Assembly: GCA_964423505.1 (NCBI GenBank)
Contig: CAYREX010000003.1
Span: forward strand, 124,001 to 188,000
From: CAYREX01 sp964423505
GTDB taxonomy: Bacteria; Fermentibacterota; Fermentibacteria; Fermentibacterales; JCC-6
Length of the DNA: 64,000 bases
Reading direction: 5' to 3'
The notes beneath the pieces are model-generated. The model was not told where the DNA came from. It did not search any database and was given only the letters and a program-made list of their open reading frames with translations. The translations under genes and the position numbers were made by a program. Each line of letters opens with the position of its first letter. Within the stretch, counting starts at the first letter, position 1. Below, piece after piece: positions 26,301 to 33,720 of this stretch.

Positions 26301-26767
26301 TCGCCGTCGGCGGGGGAGTACCTGAACGGGCTCACCAGAAGCTCTGCGCTCCCGGGCCGGCCCGCATCCGTCTCCGCGTTCTGCAGGGCCGCGGCTCTCT
26401 CCGGCCACCAACCGGCCGACTCGTAGGCCGGGCCGGGCAGAGCCTCGGCCGGACCCTCCAGGCAGAGCGGCATCGGCTCGGGGAGGGGAGGGACGTACAC
26501 GCCGCTCGCCAGCGTGGTCCACGAGGCCTCCACCACCCGCACGGCCGTCGCCCTTCCGCCGGGAGTCAGCTCGACACGGACCGGCAGGAGGGGGAGGGAG
26601 GGCTCCCCCGGCGTCGTGCCGAGGTAGGCGCCCTCGATGTGCGGTATGGAGCCTTCGGAGGTCTCCACTATAGAGACCGCCCCGGGCCCGGGCAGCCTCA
26701 GGTCGGTCTCGAGCGTGGAGGAGCCGGCGAGCATGCTCGCCGAGAGCAGCAGCGCGAGAGTGCTCAT
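23366..26767 (-). CDS. Gingipain-like peptidase C25 family protein with sorting domain
   Basis: 1133 residues from ATG 26767 (AAGGA 6 nt upstream; MSTLALLLSASMLAGSS signal peptide). A propeptide-like beta domain (to about 180) precedes the C25 caspase-like fold starting at RRMLIVTGDGMEAAFEELAERR. The catalytic pair is visible: His in NHDGHAW near residue 412 and Cys in SIGCWSAAYD near 451. Later come Ig-like/CARDB domains, a MAM/jelly-roll-like segment (WEITEDESHSGSHSW, FCIDDITVEG) and a C-terminal sorting domain (PRPNPASGSVSVPV, LFDLSGRMV, LPGGVYVLML). C25 enzymes are surface cysteine proteases or, in PorU, the sortase-like enzyme of type IX secretion. The Ig-like tail fits a cargo protease better than PorU. 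It converges on the VCBS pair with 12 nt between. Confidence 0.88.
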   Translation of the reverse strand: MSTLALLLSASMLAGSSTLETDLRLPGPGAVSIVETSEGSIPHIEGAYLGTTPGEPSLPLLPVRVELTPGGRATAVRVVEASWTTLASGVYVPPLPEPMPLCLEGPAEALPGPAYESAGWWPERAAALQNAETDAGRPGSAELLVSPFRYSPADGELQVLTSIKVELETVSSASGSSPPPPRDEDARRMLIVTGDGMEAAFEELAERRTAEGIVTEVVGMDEVLASASGRDDAEALRNYVIDYRDREGLDFLLLGGDTGVVPVRYAYAMTCEAGLHPREDSLPCDLYFSDLDGNWDGNGNGLFGELADGVDLYADVYVGRAPVRDSTEASVFISKMRAYEDGLETDHYRSALFLAEILWWDPYTNSAESKDHIDEEYVPGYMDITKLYQSEGNENLATVMMALNEGTNMVNHDGHAWYNSLGIGDGYMGPEHLDAIDSDGRFASVMYSIGCWSAAYDFDAVAEHFVNNPEGCGVSYIGNSSYGWGSPGNPCYGYSDALDHVYFQLMFGERSLTNGELMALVKEYFIPFSRWENVYRWHQYEVNLLGDPAFRPYRDDPAVPTLSVPELVGPGTSVVPVVVSGAEVEGLTVCVMDDGGNHQVAELDASGSHTFVLEGQAQGDLTVTVTGAGVRRTSVTVAEAQGPSPTVTGLEVDDVPGLGHLSPGAAADLLVTVTNQGTQGLSGLSLTVDSVSGPATLTQASGSFGDLDPGGSAVCSPPLSLAVDGAARTGQVVTLSGTLSSVEGEWDLLLPMLVHAPGIYFSSYDIDDTAGGDGDGVAEAGESFVLEVGVANLGLLAALDLEAAMESTETWLEVTQGSAAADSVPAGGTVTLLFAASLDAAAPEPSFPWMGLSFEAGPTGYTGEDSLMLTVGETGISNDVEGGEAGWIHSGTLDLWEITEDESHSGSHSWRCADADGYVPGMDCSLLSPELVLSPCAGMTFWSMFDVALYGSDGLYVILNDLDAAASDTLDFVGSGGALGGGARGTGTGWVPREYDLSGYPAGTRATVELRFVSDLDGEVGGGFCIDDITVEGAYARETGVVGTAPAPPPVMGAPRPNPASGSVSVPVSIDGPGQWELLLFDLSGRMVGSRPGEGPFLGSLEMAVGGLPGGVYVLMLDCPEGSRAAPVVLLGR

Positions 26768-26845
26768 GGGGGTCCTTTCAGAGGGCATTGATATCCTTGA
26801 TCTGAAGATACGCCCCGGTGGGAACCAGGGCCAGCCTCGCCAGTA

Positions 26846-26874
26846 TTGACAGCGTGTGGCAGGGGGGGTCATCT
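26846..26874 (+). promoter_or_regulatory. Predicted promoter of the two-repeat secreted protein gene
   Basis: TTGACA (26846-26851), a 17-nt spacer, then TCATCT (26869-26874). It lies 40 nt before the ATG at 26914 in the divergent gap with the C25 gene. The -10 box is weak. Confidence 0.4.
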
Positions 26875-26913
26875 TCATCCTGCCGATCCGATAACCCGAA
26901 CCGGGAGGTTGCA

Positions 26914-27537
26914 ATGAAGAAGGCGCTTCTGGCGCTTGTAGCAATCGGTCTGTTCGCCTCCGTGTCGGCCGCCACCATCGAGGTCTACAACGATACCGGC
27001 GGCTGGGACATCTGGTACATCTACATCAGCTCCTCCTACGACGACTACTGGGGCGACGACTGGCTGGGCAACGAGATCCTCTACGACGGCGGGTCAGTGG
27101 CCTACGATCTCCCGGCCGGCGTCTACGACCTGAAGCTCGTGGACGAGGACGGAGACGAGTACATCAGGTACGGCGTCGACATAGACGACTACTACTACTG
27201 GCCGGTCACCCTCGACGACCTCGGCACCGCCGAGGCGGGCGGAGGCGGGGGCGGCGATACCGTCTACGGCGACGCACCGGTCACCGTATACAACGACACC
27301 GGCGGCTGGGACATCTGGTACATCTACTGCAACCCCTCCAGCTACACCAACTGGGGCGACGACCGCCTCGGCAGCGACATCCTCTACGACGGCGACGAGT
27401 ACACCTTCTGGGTGGACGGCGGCGACTACTACGACATACAGTGCGTCGACGAGGACGGCGACACCTACACGTTCTGGGAGGTCTGGATAGGAAGCGACGG
27501 GTACTACCTGCCCGTCGACCTGGGAGACCTGGACTAG
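26914..27537 (+). CDS. Secreted protein with two tandem Trp/Asp/Tyr-rich repeats
   Basis: 207 residues from ATG 26914, with GGGAGG 5 nt upstream. The signal peptide is MKKALLALVAIGLFASVSAA. Two copies of a domain of about 80 residues follow, separated by an AEAGGGGGGD linker. Each begins VYNDTGGWDIWYIY, then WGDD-LG--ILYDG, and closes with a DEDGD-Y segment. The protein is extremely acidic and aromatic, with runs such as DIDDYYYW. I recall similar WGxDxLG / YDxxxxDEDG patterns in unnamed secreted beta-sandwich domains of other bacteria, but no function is known. It is monocistronic with its own promoter and a strong terminator. Confidence 0.8.
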   Translation: MKKALLALVAIGLFASVSAATIEVYNDTGGWDIWYIYISSSYDDYWGDDWLGNEILYDGGSVAYDLPAGVYDLKLVDEDGDEYIRYGVDIDDYYYWPVTLDDLGTAEAGGGGGGDTVYGDAPVTVYNDTGGWDIWYIYCNPSSYTNWGDDRLGSDILYDGDEYTFWVDGGDYYDIQCVDEDGDTYTFWEVWIGSDGYYLPVDLGDLD

Positions 27538-27558
27538 AGCCGGCCGGACGAAGACGGC

Positions 27559-27582
27559 AGGGGGACCCGGACGGGTCCCCCT
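27559..27582 (+). terminator. Rho-independent terminator
   Basis: A 10-bp stem (27559-27568 with 27573-27582, including GGGGGACCC) with a 4-nt loop is followed by CTCTCGTT. It lies 22 nt after the stop of the two-repeat protein gene. Confidence 0.7.
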
Positions 27583-27604
27583 CTCTCGTTCCCGCAGGCC
27601 TGCT

Positions 27605-28252
27605 CTAGCCTTCCCCGACCGGCCCCTCCAGGCCTCTCCTGGGGCAGACGTCGAGCAGGCCGCATCCGCCGCAACCGGGTCTCCTGGACGTGCACACCCT
27701 CCTGCCGTGAAAGCCGAGCTGGTGGCTGAAGGATGTCCAGCTCTCCTCCGGCAGCAGCTCCCTGAGGACCAGCTCGACATCGTCGGCGGCCTTCTTGCGC
27801 GTCAGGTCGAGGCGGCGGGAGAGCCGGCCCACGTGCGTGTCCACGATGACGGCAGGCCTGCCGAAGGCCTCTGCCAGGACCACGTTGGCCGTCTTTCTGC
27901 CTACGCCAGGCACCTGCACGAGCTCCTCCATGGTGTCCGGCACGCCTCCGTAATCCCGCACCCGGGCCGCGGCGCCCAGGATCGAGCGGGTCTTGGCCCT
28001 GAAGAAGCCCAGCGGGTGGACTATCTCCTCGACAGCTCCGGCATCTGCCGAAGCCAGCTCCCCGGGACCCGGATACTCCCGGAAGAGCTCCGGGATCACC
28101 CGGTTCACCGCCTCGTCGGTCGTCCTGGCCGCCAGCACGGTCGCCACGAGCAGCCGGAACGGGTCGCCGCCGTGCTCCAGCAGGCACCTGGCGTCCGGGT
28201 ACATCGAAGGCAGCCGCTCCAGCAGGACGTCCTTCCTCTCGGCCCTCCTCAT
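27605..28252 (-). CDS. nth: Endonuclease III
   Basis: 215 residues from ATG 28252, with GGGAGG 5 nt upstream (an ATG six codons earlier is weaker). Nth removes oxidised pyrimidines and nicks the strand in base-excision repair. The helix-hairpin-helix holds the catalytic Lys in VPGVGRKTANVVL and the catalytic Asp in VIVDTHVGRLSRRL. The C-terminal [4Fe-4S] loop has the classic spacing: Cys-x6-Cys-x2-Cys-x5-Cys in CTSRRPGCGGCGLLDVC. LLVATVLAARTTDEAVN matches the family entry where the usual Ser-Gln is Ala-Arg. It is divergent from rfbC. Confidence 0.94.
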   Translation of the reverse strand: MRRAERKDVLLERLPSMYPDARCLLEHGGDPFRLLVATVLAARTTDEAVNRVIPELFREYPGPGELASADAGAVEEIVHPLGFFRAKTRSILGAAARVRDYGGVPDTMEELVQVPGVGRKTANVVLAEAFGRPAVIVDTHVGRLSRRLDLTRKKAADDVELVLRELLPEESWTSFSHQLGFHGRRVCTSRRPGCGGCGLLDVCPRRGLEGPVGEG

Positions 28253-28342
28253 CGGTCCTCCCGAAGGCATGGGTGGCGTTGCATGTTACCGGGGCAATCT
28301 AGCATCGTGCACATCGACCACAAAGCCCGCCAGGAGGTACAG

Positions 28343-28855
28343 ATGAGATCCGAGGACCTGCCGATACCCGGTGCGAGACTGCTCGAGCTGCAGGCCTTCG
28401 AGGACGACAGGGGCAGGTTCATGGAGCTCTTCCGCCTGGAGTGGCTCCCGGAGCTGTACGGAGAGCAGGCCCAGGTGAACTGCTCCCGCTCACGGGCGGG
28501 CGTCGTGAGGGGGCTGCACTACCACCTCCGCCAGACCGACCTCTGGCTCCCGGTTCAGGGTGAGCTGAGGGCCGTCCTCGCCGACGCCAGGAGGGACTCG
28601 CCCGCCTTCGGCCGGACGCTGGCGCTGGACCTCTCGGCGGGGTCTCCGGGAGGCCTGCTCATCCCGCCCGGCGTGGCCCACGGGTTCGCTGCGCACACGG
28701 ACCTGACCCTCATCTACGTGGTGAGCCGCTACTACGACGGAACCGACGAGCACGGCATCGCCTGGGACGACCCGCGCCTGGCCATCGACTGGGGGGTCGA
28801 GTCCCCGATCCTCTCCGGCCGTGACAGGACCAACGAGCCGTTCGACTGGAGCTGA
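28343..28855 (+). CDS. rfbC: dTDP-4-dehydrorhamnose 3,5-epimerase-like cupin
   Basis: 170 residues from ATG 28343 with AGGAGG 5 nt upstream, close to the family norm of 180. RfbC/RmlC epimerises dTDP-4-keto-6-deoxyglucose in dTDP-rhamnose synthesis. Family blocks are visible: FEDDRGRFMELFR, NCSRSRAGVVRGLHYH (catalytic His in the HYH run), GELRAVLADARRDSP, LLIPPGVAHGFAAH, and the C-terminal WDDPRLAIDWGV. No other rhamnose genes (rfbA, B or D) are in the window, so it may serve a different nucleotide sugar. A strong hairpin follows the gene. Confidence 0.87.
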   Translation: MRSEDLPIPGARLLELQAFEDDRGRFMELFRLEWLPELYGEQAQVNCSRSRAGVVRGLHYHLRQTDLWLPVQGELRAVLADARRDSPAFGRTLALDLSAGSPGGLLIPPGVAHGFAAHTDLTLIYVVSRYYDGTDEHGIAWDDPRLAIDWGVESPILSGRDRTNEPFDWS

Positions 28856-28893
28856 CGCGACGGCCGGCTCCGACCCCGCCGTGGAATGGAGAG

Positions 28894-28920
28894 GAGGCCG
28901 GGGCGGAACGCCCCGGCCTC
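28894..28920. terminator. Strong hairpin between rfbC and the tRNA gene
   Basis: An 11-bp stem (28894-28904 with 28910-28920, GAGGCCGGGGC) with a GGAAC loop. It lies between convergent rfbC and tRNA-Leu, abutting the tRNA 3' end, and can serve both directions. Confidence 0.65.
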
Positions 28921-29009
28921 TGGTACCGAAGGGGGGACTCGAACCCCCACGAGGAATCATCCTCACTAGGTCCTGAACCTAGCGCGTCTGCCAATTCCGC
29001 CACTTCGGC
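28921..29009 (-). tRNA. tRNA-Leu (anticodon CAG)
   Basis: An 89-nt class II tRNA read on the minus strand. The acceptor GCCGAAG pairs with CTTCGGT (one G-U), followed by A and an encoded CCA. The D arm contains GGCGGAATTGGCAGACGC, the anticodon stem is CTAGGTT-CAG-GACCTAG, a long variable arm follows (GAGGATGATTCCTC), and the T arm has GGTTCGAGTCC. Leu-CAG reads CTG, by far the commonest Leu codon here. Confidence 0.97.
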
Positions 29010-29045
29010 ATGGCCGACCGCGATTCTAAGCCTCCCGCTCCCTTC

Positions 29046-29074
29046 TTGTCAATGCTGGGGTGGGGCGGTAGCCT
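29046..29074 (+). promoter_or_regulatory. Predicted promoter of smpB operon
   Basis: TTGTCA (29046-29051), a 17-nt spacer and TAGCCT (29069-29074). The start of transcription would be near 29081, about 23 nt before the smpB ATG, with GGGAGGAA as Shine-Dalgarno. Confidence 0.5.
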
Positions 29075-29103
29075 AGGGCTTATATTCCGGCCGGGAGGAA
29101 GAT

Positions 29104-29574
29104 ATGAGCGAGACGCGCAAGGTAGTGGCCAGGAACAGGAAGGCCAGGCACGACTACGAGGTGGTCGACCACCTGGAGATGGGCCTGGTGCTGACCGGGT
29201 CGGAGATCAAGTCTGTGAGGGCGGGCAGGGTGAGCCTGAAGGGCTCCTACGCAGCCTTCGACGAGAGCGGCGAGCTGTGGGCCCGTAACATGACCATCGC
29301 CGAGTACCCCCAGGCCAGGGACAACCATGTGCCGGACAGGCCCCGAAAGCTGCTGGCCCACGCGGCGCAGCTCCGCAGGCTTGCGCGCTCGGTGCGGGAG
29401 AAGGGCTTCACGCTGGTGCCGCTGGACCTGCACCTATCCGGAGGGAGGGCGAAGCTGGAGATCGGGCTCTGCAGGGGCAAGCGCCAGCACGACAGGCGCC
29501 GGGAGATAGCGGAGAGGGACGTCGAGAGGCGCATCAGGAGCCGGATGAAGGAGCAGACCAGGAGTGCCGACTGA
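29104..29574 (+). CDS. smpB: SsrA-binding protein SmpB
   Basis: 156 residues from ATG 29104. SmpB binds tmRNA and fits it into stalled ribosomes for trans-translation. The family blocks are all present: VARNRKARHDYEVVDHLEMGLVLTGSEIKSVR, the GRVSLKGSYAAF core, RPRKLLAHAAQLRRLAR, and GLCRGKRQHDRRREIAERD with the basic C-terminal tail (RRIRSRMKEQTRS) that forms a helix in the mRNA channel. No tmRNA gene was seen in this window. The end overlaps the amidase gene by 11 nt. Confidence 0.97.
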   Translation: MSETRKVVARNRKARHDYEVVDHLEMGLVLTGSEIKSVRAGRVSLKGSYAAFDESGELWARNMTIAEYPQARDNHVPDRPRKLLAHAAQLRRLARSVREKGFTLVPLDLHLSGGRAKLEIGLCRGKRQHDRRREIAERDVERRIRSRMKEQTRSAD

Positions 29575-30718
29575 GCCGTTCGTCCTGATGCTGGCCCTGA
29601 TGACGGCCGCTCCGCAGGTCGGCGTGAGGTCGCTGGCCAGGCACGACGGCCTTCTTCTGGAGATGACCTCCGGGGTGCCCATGGCCCCCGAGGTCTCCGC
29701 CTCCGGCTACTCCGTGACGGTGACCCCCGGCCCGGCCCCGCTGTCGCTCCCTGCCGGCGGGCTTCCGTTCTGGGTGCTCGGGTGGTCGCTCTCTCCGGAC
29801 TCGACCTCCATGACAGTCCTGGCGACCCAGGACGTCGATTCGCTGCGCTACGCGCTGTCTCCGGACAGCCTGACCTTCCTCCTCTTCCTCGGGGCGGCGG
29901 AGCCGCTCGGCTTCCCGTCGCTGAGCTGGGAGGGGCCTCCCGCGGAGCCGGAGTACCGGGCTGCCACCGCTCCCGCATCCGACTCGGTCACCCTGGCCGC
30001 TTTCCAGCAGGGCGGACAGTCCCCATGGCTGGGGGAGTTCGACCGGGTGGTGCTCGACCCGGGCCACGGGGGGAGGGACCCCGGGGCAATAGGTCCCTCC
30101 GGCACGTACGAGAAGGACAGGACCCTGGAGATAGCCCTGCTGGTCCGGGACATACTGGCGGTCAGGAGGCCGGACCTGGAGGTGGTGATGACCAGGACCA
30201 CCGACGAGTACGTCTCGCTGGGGGAGAGGACCAGGCTGGCCAACGCGCAGCGGGCGGACCTGTTCGTCAGCATACACTGCAACGCCGCAAACAGGAACTC
30301 CGCGAGGGGCATAGAGACCTTCTTCCTCTCCACCGCCAGGACCGACGAGGCAAGGGCGGTGGAGATGCTGGAGAACAGCGTCGCGGACATCTACGGAGAG
30401 GATGAGCCGGTGCCGACCGACCCGCTCTCGTTCCTGCTGGCCGACATGGCCCAGAGCATCTACCAGGAGAGGAGCAGCTCCCTCGCGGTTACCATCCAGG
30501 AGAGCCTCGCCGGAGCCTGGGGGGAGCTGCCGGACAGGGGGGTGAAGCAGGCCGGCTTCTACGTGCTGCGGGGTGCCCTGATGCCGGCGGTGCTGGTGGA
30601 GGTTGGCTTCATCTCCAATCCGGAGGAGGAGACGCTTCTGCGCAGCCTCGACTTCCGGCTGGGGACCGCGGAGGCTATTGTAGATGCCATACTGGCCTTC
30701 GCGGAGGGCGGGGGATGA
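29564..30718 (+). CDS. N-acetylmuramoyl-L-alanine amidase (Amidase_3)
   Basis: 384 residues from GTG 29564, overlapping smpB by 11 nt, with a possible signal sequence (FVLMLALMTAAPQVG). The first 160 residues resemble an AMIN-like beta domain for envelope targeting. The catalytic domain (about 165-382) carries the zinc ligands in VVLDPGHGGRDPGAIG (His), EKDRTLEIALL (Glu) and LFVSIHCNAA (His), and the catalytic Glu in PAVLVEVGFISNPEE. It cleaves the bond between MurNAc and the stem peptide during cell separation or peptidoglycan turnover. It heads a run with murI, which also serves peptidoglycan. Confidence 0.92.
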   Translation: MPTEPFVLMLALMTAAPQVGVRSLARHDGLLLEMTSGVPMAPEVSASGYSVTVTPGPAPLSLPAGGLPFWVLGWSLSPDSTSMTVLATQDVDSLRYALSPDSLTFLLFLGAAEPLGFPSLSWEGPPAEPEYRAATAPASDSVTLAAFQQGGQSPWLGEFDRVVLDPGHGGRDPGAIGPSGTYEKDRTLEIALLVRDILAVRRPDLEVVMTRTTDEYVSLGERTRLANAQRADLFVSIHCNAANRNSARGIETFFLSTARTDEARAVEMLENSVADIYGEDEPVPTDPLSFLLADMAQSIYQERSSSLAVTIQESLAGAWGELPDRGVKQAGFYVLRGALMPAVLVEVGFISNPEEETLLRSLDFRLGTAEAIVDAILAFAEGGG

Positions 30719-30775
30719 CGGTGGAGCCTGCCCGCCGCGCCTGCGCCGAGGCCGAGACGGACGTGGAGGTCCCGC

Positions 30776-31390
30776 TTGGAGCGTAGCGACGTTCGGTTCA
30801 TCCTCGTGAGGCTGGCTGTCGTCCTGGGCATCGTGCTCGTCTTCGGTCTGCTGGTGGCGATGGGCATGCGGATGGTCAACAGGGCCTTCGGCGTGGAGGA
30901 ATCGGGGGAGCAGTCCGACGGCACCGGGGCGGGGGCGGACTCGGCTTCACCCTCGGTGCAGGACAGCCTCTGGGTGCCCGCCGGCGCGACCGTCCTGCCC
31001 GACCCGGAGGAGCTGCCCGAGGGGCCGGAGCAGGCCTGGGAGCAGACGCCCTGCACGCTCTTCACCGCGGAGGGCGGGGAGACGGTTGTCGACTCGCTCC
31101 CCCTGGCCCCCTCACCGGAGCACAAGTCGCTGGAGGCGCTCTTCCTGATCCGCAGGTGGGGGGAGGCCGGCGGCCTGGACGAGGAGGAGGTGGGGAGGAT
31201 ATTCGTCTTCAACAGGATGGACACGCTCTACGTAGACCTCCCCGAGCAGATGGACCTGGAGGCCCTGAGGAGCACCGTCGAGTCCCGTTTCATCTGCTTC
31301 ACCAGGCTCTACCCCCTGGTCGGCGGCAACCTCCTCTCCGGATACCCGGACGGGATACCCCTGAGGGGGGTCCCCGGCGTGTTCCGCTAG
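30776..31390 (+). CDS. Membrane-anchored protein, possibly GerMN-domain
   Basis: 204 residues from TTG 30776, with GGAGG 6 nt before it. One transmembrane anchor (residues 8-30, ILVRLAVVLGIVLVFGLLVAMGM), then a low-complexity acidic/Pro linker, then a domain of about 100 residues: EGGETVVDSLPL, SLEALFLIRRWGEAGG, VGRIFVFNRMDTLYVDLPEQM, LYPLVGGN. The strand-helix order and the LEALFL...VFNRMDTLYVDL blocks fit a divergent GerMN/sporulation-type domain, which is also common outside spore formers near amidases. The link is tentative. It lies between the amidase and murI. Confidence 0.65.
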   Translation: MERSDVRFILVRLAVVLGIVLVFGLLVAMGMRMVNRAFGVEESGEQSDGTGAGADSASPSVQDSLWVPAGATVLPDPEELPEGPEQAWEQTPCTLFTAEGGETVVDSLPLAPSPEHKSLEALFLIRRWGEAGGLDEEEVGRIFVFNRMDTLYVDLPEQMDLEALRSTVESRFICFTRLYPLVGGNLLSGYPDGIPLRGVPGVFR

Positions 31391-31405
31391 GCGGGGCGCC
31401 CCGGC

Positions 31406-32209
31406 ATGAGGATAGGCGTCTTCGACTCCGGCGTCGGCGGCCTGACCGTGGTCAGGGCCATAGCCGGGCTCATGCCGTCGGAGTCGGTGGTCTACTTCGG
31501 GGACACCGCCAGGGTTCCCTACGGCTCCAAGTCGCCGGAGACGGTCATACGCTTCGCCAGGGAGGACGCCGAGTTCCTGCTCGGCAAGGGCGTGGACGTG
31601 CTGGTCGTGGCATGCAACACCGCCTCCTCGGTCAGCCTGCCCGCTCTCCGGGAGATGGCCGGAGTCCCGGTGGTCGGGGTCATAGAGCCAGGGGTGCGTG
31701 CCGCAGCCGCCCTGACGGAGAACGGCGTCGTAGGGGTCATCGGGACCCTCGGCACCATCACCAGCGGCGCCTACCAGAAGACCCTCAGGGCCACCGGGCG
31801 GACGACCCGCATAGTGGCCCGTCCGACCCCGCTGCTGGTGCCGCTGGTGGAGGAGGGCTGGCTGGAGGGCAGGATACCCAGGATGGTGCTCTCGGAGTAC
31901 GTCTCCCCCCTTGTGGCCGAGGGCATGGACACCCTCGTACTCGGATGCACCCACTACCCGCTCCTCAAGCCGCTCCTCTCGGATGTGCTCGGCCCCTCCG
32001 TCGGGCTGGTCGACTCCGCCGAGGAGACCGCCCTGGAGGTGCGCAGGGTCCTCTCCGGCCTGAAGGGGGAGGAGCGGCGTCCCGGGGGGGAGGGGGAGCG
32101 GAGCTTCTACGTGAGCGACATACCGCTGAAGTTCCAGGAGATCGCACAGAGGTTCCTGGGCCGGGCGATACCCCTGGTGACCCAGGTGGAGGTCGGAGAG
32201 CACCGTTAG
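31406..32209 (+). CDS. murI: Glutamate racemase
   Basis: 267 residues from ATG 31406. MurI makes D-glutamate for peptidoglycan. The N-terminal IGVFDSGVGGLTVVRA and YFGDTARVPYGSKS blocks are diagnostic. The two catalytic cysteines are in VVACNTASS (first half) and LVLGCTHYPLLKPLL (second half), each with its paired Asp/Glu/His neighbourhood. The length is normal. It precedes rph by 61 nt and follows the GerMN-like gene by 15 nt. Confidence 0.96.
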   Translation: MRIGVFDSGVGGLTVVRAIAGLMPSESVVYFGDTARVPYGSKSPETVIRFAREDAEFLLGKGVDVLVVACNTASSVSLPALREMAGVPVVGVIEPGVRAAAALTENGVVGVIGTLGTITSGAYQKTLRATGRTTRIVARPTPLLVPLVEEGWLEGRIPRMVLSEYVSPLVAEGMDTLVLGCTHYPLLKPLLSDVLGPSVGLVDSAEETALEVRRVLSGLKGEERRPGGEGERSFYVSDIPLKFQEIAQRFLGRAIPLVTQVEVGEHR

Positions 32210-32270
32210 GGAGCCGGCCGCAGCGCCACGGCTCGAGTCATTCCAGGTAGGGGAGCAGGACGGGACGCTT

Positions 32271-33014
32271 ATGAGCGATGACAGCACGAGGCACGGGCCG
32301 AGGATCGACGGACGGGCGGACGACGAGCTCCGCGAGATCGAGATAGAGACCGGCTACCAGCCGCAGCCGGACGGCAGCGCCCTCATCAGCTGGGGCGAGA
32401 CCAGGGTGCTCTGCTCGGCCATCGTCGAGCACCGCGTGCCCTTCTTCCTGAGCGGCAAGGGCAGGGGCTGGATAACCGCCGAGTACTCGATGCTCCCCGG
32501 CAGCGGCAACAGGAGGGTGGCGCGAGACCGGGGCGGCAGGATAAGGGGCAGGACCCAGGAGATACAGAGGCTCATAGGCAGGAGCCTGCGGCAGGCTGTC
32601 AACCTCTCCCGGCTTGGGGAGAGGACCATCACCATCGACTGCGACGTGCTGATAGCCGACGGCGGGACGAGGGTGGCCAGCATAGTCGGCGGGTGCGTCG
32701 CGCTCAGGCTGGCCCTGAAGCGGCTGATGGTGAAGGGGGCGCTGGAGACCGATCCGTTCAACGGCTACATCGGGGCGCTGAGCCTCGGCGCGGTGGACGG
32801 CAGGGTGCTGCTCGACCTCTGCTACGAGGAGGACTCCACCGCGACCATGGACATGAACGTCGTGGCCTGCCCCGACGGACGGATAGTGGAGGTCCAGGCC
32901 ACCGCGGAGGACGAGCCCGTACCGGTGGACGATGTGCTGGCCATGACCCGCATGGCGGCGGAGGCGATCTCCGGCCACGTCGTCCCGCGGCAGATGGAGG
33001 CCACCGCCGAGTGA
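32271..33014 (+). CDS. rph: Ribonuclease PH
   Basis: 247 residues from ATG 32271. RNase PH trims tRNA 3' ends by phosphorolysis. The blocks are textbook: GYQPQPDGSALISWGETRVLCSAIVE, GRGWITAEYSMLPGS, GRTQEIQRLIGRSLR (phosphate-binding Arg), TIDCDVLIADGGTRVASIVGG and the catalytic Asp region LLDLCYEEDSTATMDMNVV. The next gene, rdgB, overlaps it as GTGA, an arrangement seen in many bacteria. Confidence 0.96.
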   Translation: MSDDSTRHGPRIDGRADDELREIEIETGYQPQPDGSALISWGETRVLCSAIVEHRVPFFLSGKGRGWITAEYSMLPGSGNRRVARDRGGRIRGRTQEIQRLIGRSLRQAVNLSRLGERTITIDCDVLIADGGTRVASIVGGCVALRLALKRLMVKGALETDPFNGYIGALSLGAVDGRVLLDLCYEEDSTATMDMNVVACPDGRIVEVQATAEDEPVPVDDVLAMTRMAAEAISGHVVPRQMEATAE

Positions 33015-33673
33015 GCCGGCACGGGAGCCCAGGCGGAGGCACCGGACGAAGGCTCGTCCTGGCTTCCGCCAACCCGGACAAGCTCCTCGAGATGAGCCTG
33101 ATGCTCGGTGGCCTCGGCCTCGAGGTGCTGCCGGCCGGTGAGCTGATCCCCGGATGGGACGTCGAGGAGACCGGGGTCACCCTGGAGGAGAACGCCCTTC
33201 TGAAGGCCAGGGCCGCCGCCGACGCCACCGGCCTCCCCTCGGTAGCCGACGACACCGGGCTCTTCGTCCGGGCGCTTGGCGGCGCCCCGGGGGTGTACAC
33301 GGCGAGGTATGCCGGAGGCTCCTGCAGCTACGCGGACAACGTGGCCAAGCTGCTGCGCTGCATGATGTGGGAGACCGACAGGAGCGCCGAGTTCAGGACG
33401 GTGGCGGCGGTGGCCGCCCCCTCCCCGGGGCCGCATGCCCTGGTGCAGGGCAGCATCCGGGGCAGGATAGCGGGGGAGCCCAGGGGGGAGGGCGGCTTCG
33501 GCTACGACCCTGTCTTCGTGCCGGAGGAGGAGGGGGTCGGCTGCGACGGGACGTTCGCCGAGCTGGACCGGGAGGAGAAGAACGGCATCAGCCACAGGGC
33601 CAGGGCCATGGCGGAGCTGGTCCGGCTGCTCCGGTCCGGCGGCGCGCCCTGGGTGGCGGGCCCGGGAGGATAG
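33011..33673 (+). CDS. rdgB: dITP/XTP pyrophosphatase
   Basis: 220 residues from GTG 33011 (GTGA overlap with rph). RdgB/HAM1 hydrolyses dITP, XTP and ITP to keep them out of DNA and RNA. Conserved blocks: VLASANPDKLLEM (SxNxxK), VSVADDTGL-type segment SVADDTGLFVRALGGAPG, GEGGFGYDPVFVP, and SHRARAMAEL near the end. The length is slightly above the usual 195-200 because of the N-terminus and a short Pro/Gly tail. A small hairpin follows. Confidence 0.95.
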   Translation: MSRHGSPGGGTGRRLVLASANPDKLLEMSLMLGGLGLEVLPAGELIPGWDVEETGVTLEENALLKARAAADATGLPSVADDTGLFVRALGGAPGVYTARYAGGSCSYADNVAKLLRCMMWETDRSAEFRTVAAVAAPSPGPHALVQGSIRGRIAGEPRGEGGFGYDPVFVPEEEGVGCDGTFAELDREEKNGISHRARAMAELVRLLRSGGAPWVAGPGG

Positions 33674-33696
33674 CGCCCTCCCCCATCCGCTCCGAA

Positions 33697-33720
33697 GGCT
33701 TGCTCGACGACTGGCAAGCC
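33697..33720 (+). terminator. Possible terminator after rdgB
   Basis: GGCTTGC (33697-33703) pairs with GCAAGCC (33714-33720) across a 10-nt loop, 24 nt after the rdgB stop. There is no long T-run, so the call is tentative. Confidence 0.4.

Noticed and set aside
24056..26791. 911-codon open frame opposite the C25 peptidase gene
   Set aside because: Antisense shadow created by high GC; it is full of Gly/Arg/His runs, with no signal, domain or ribosome site.
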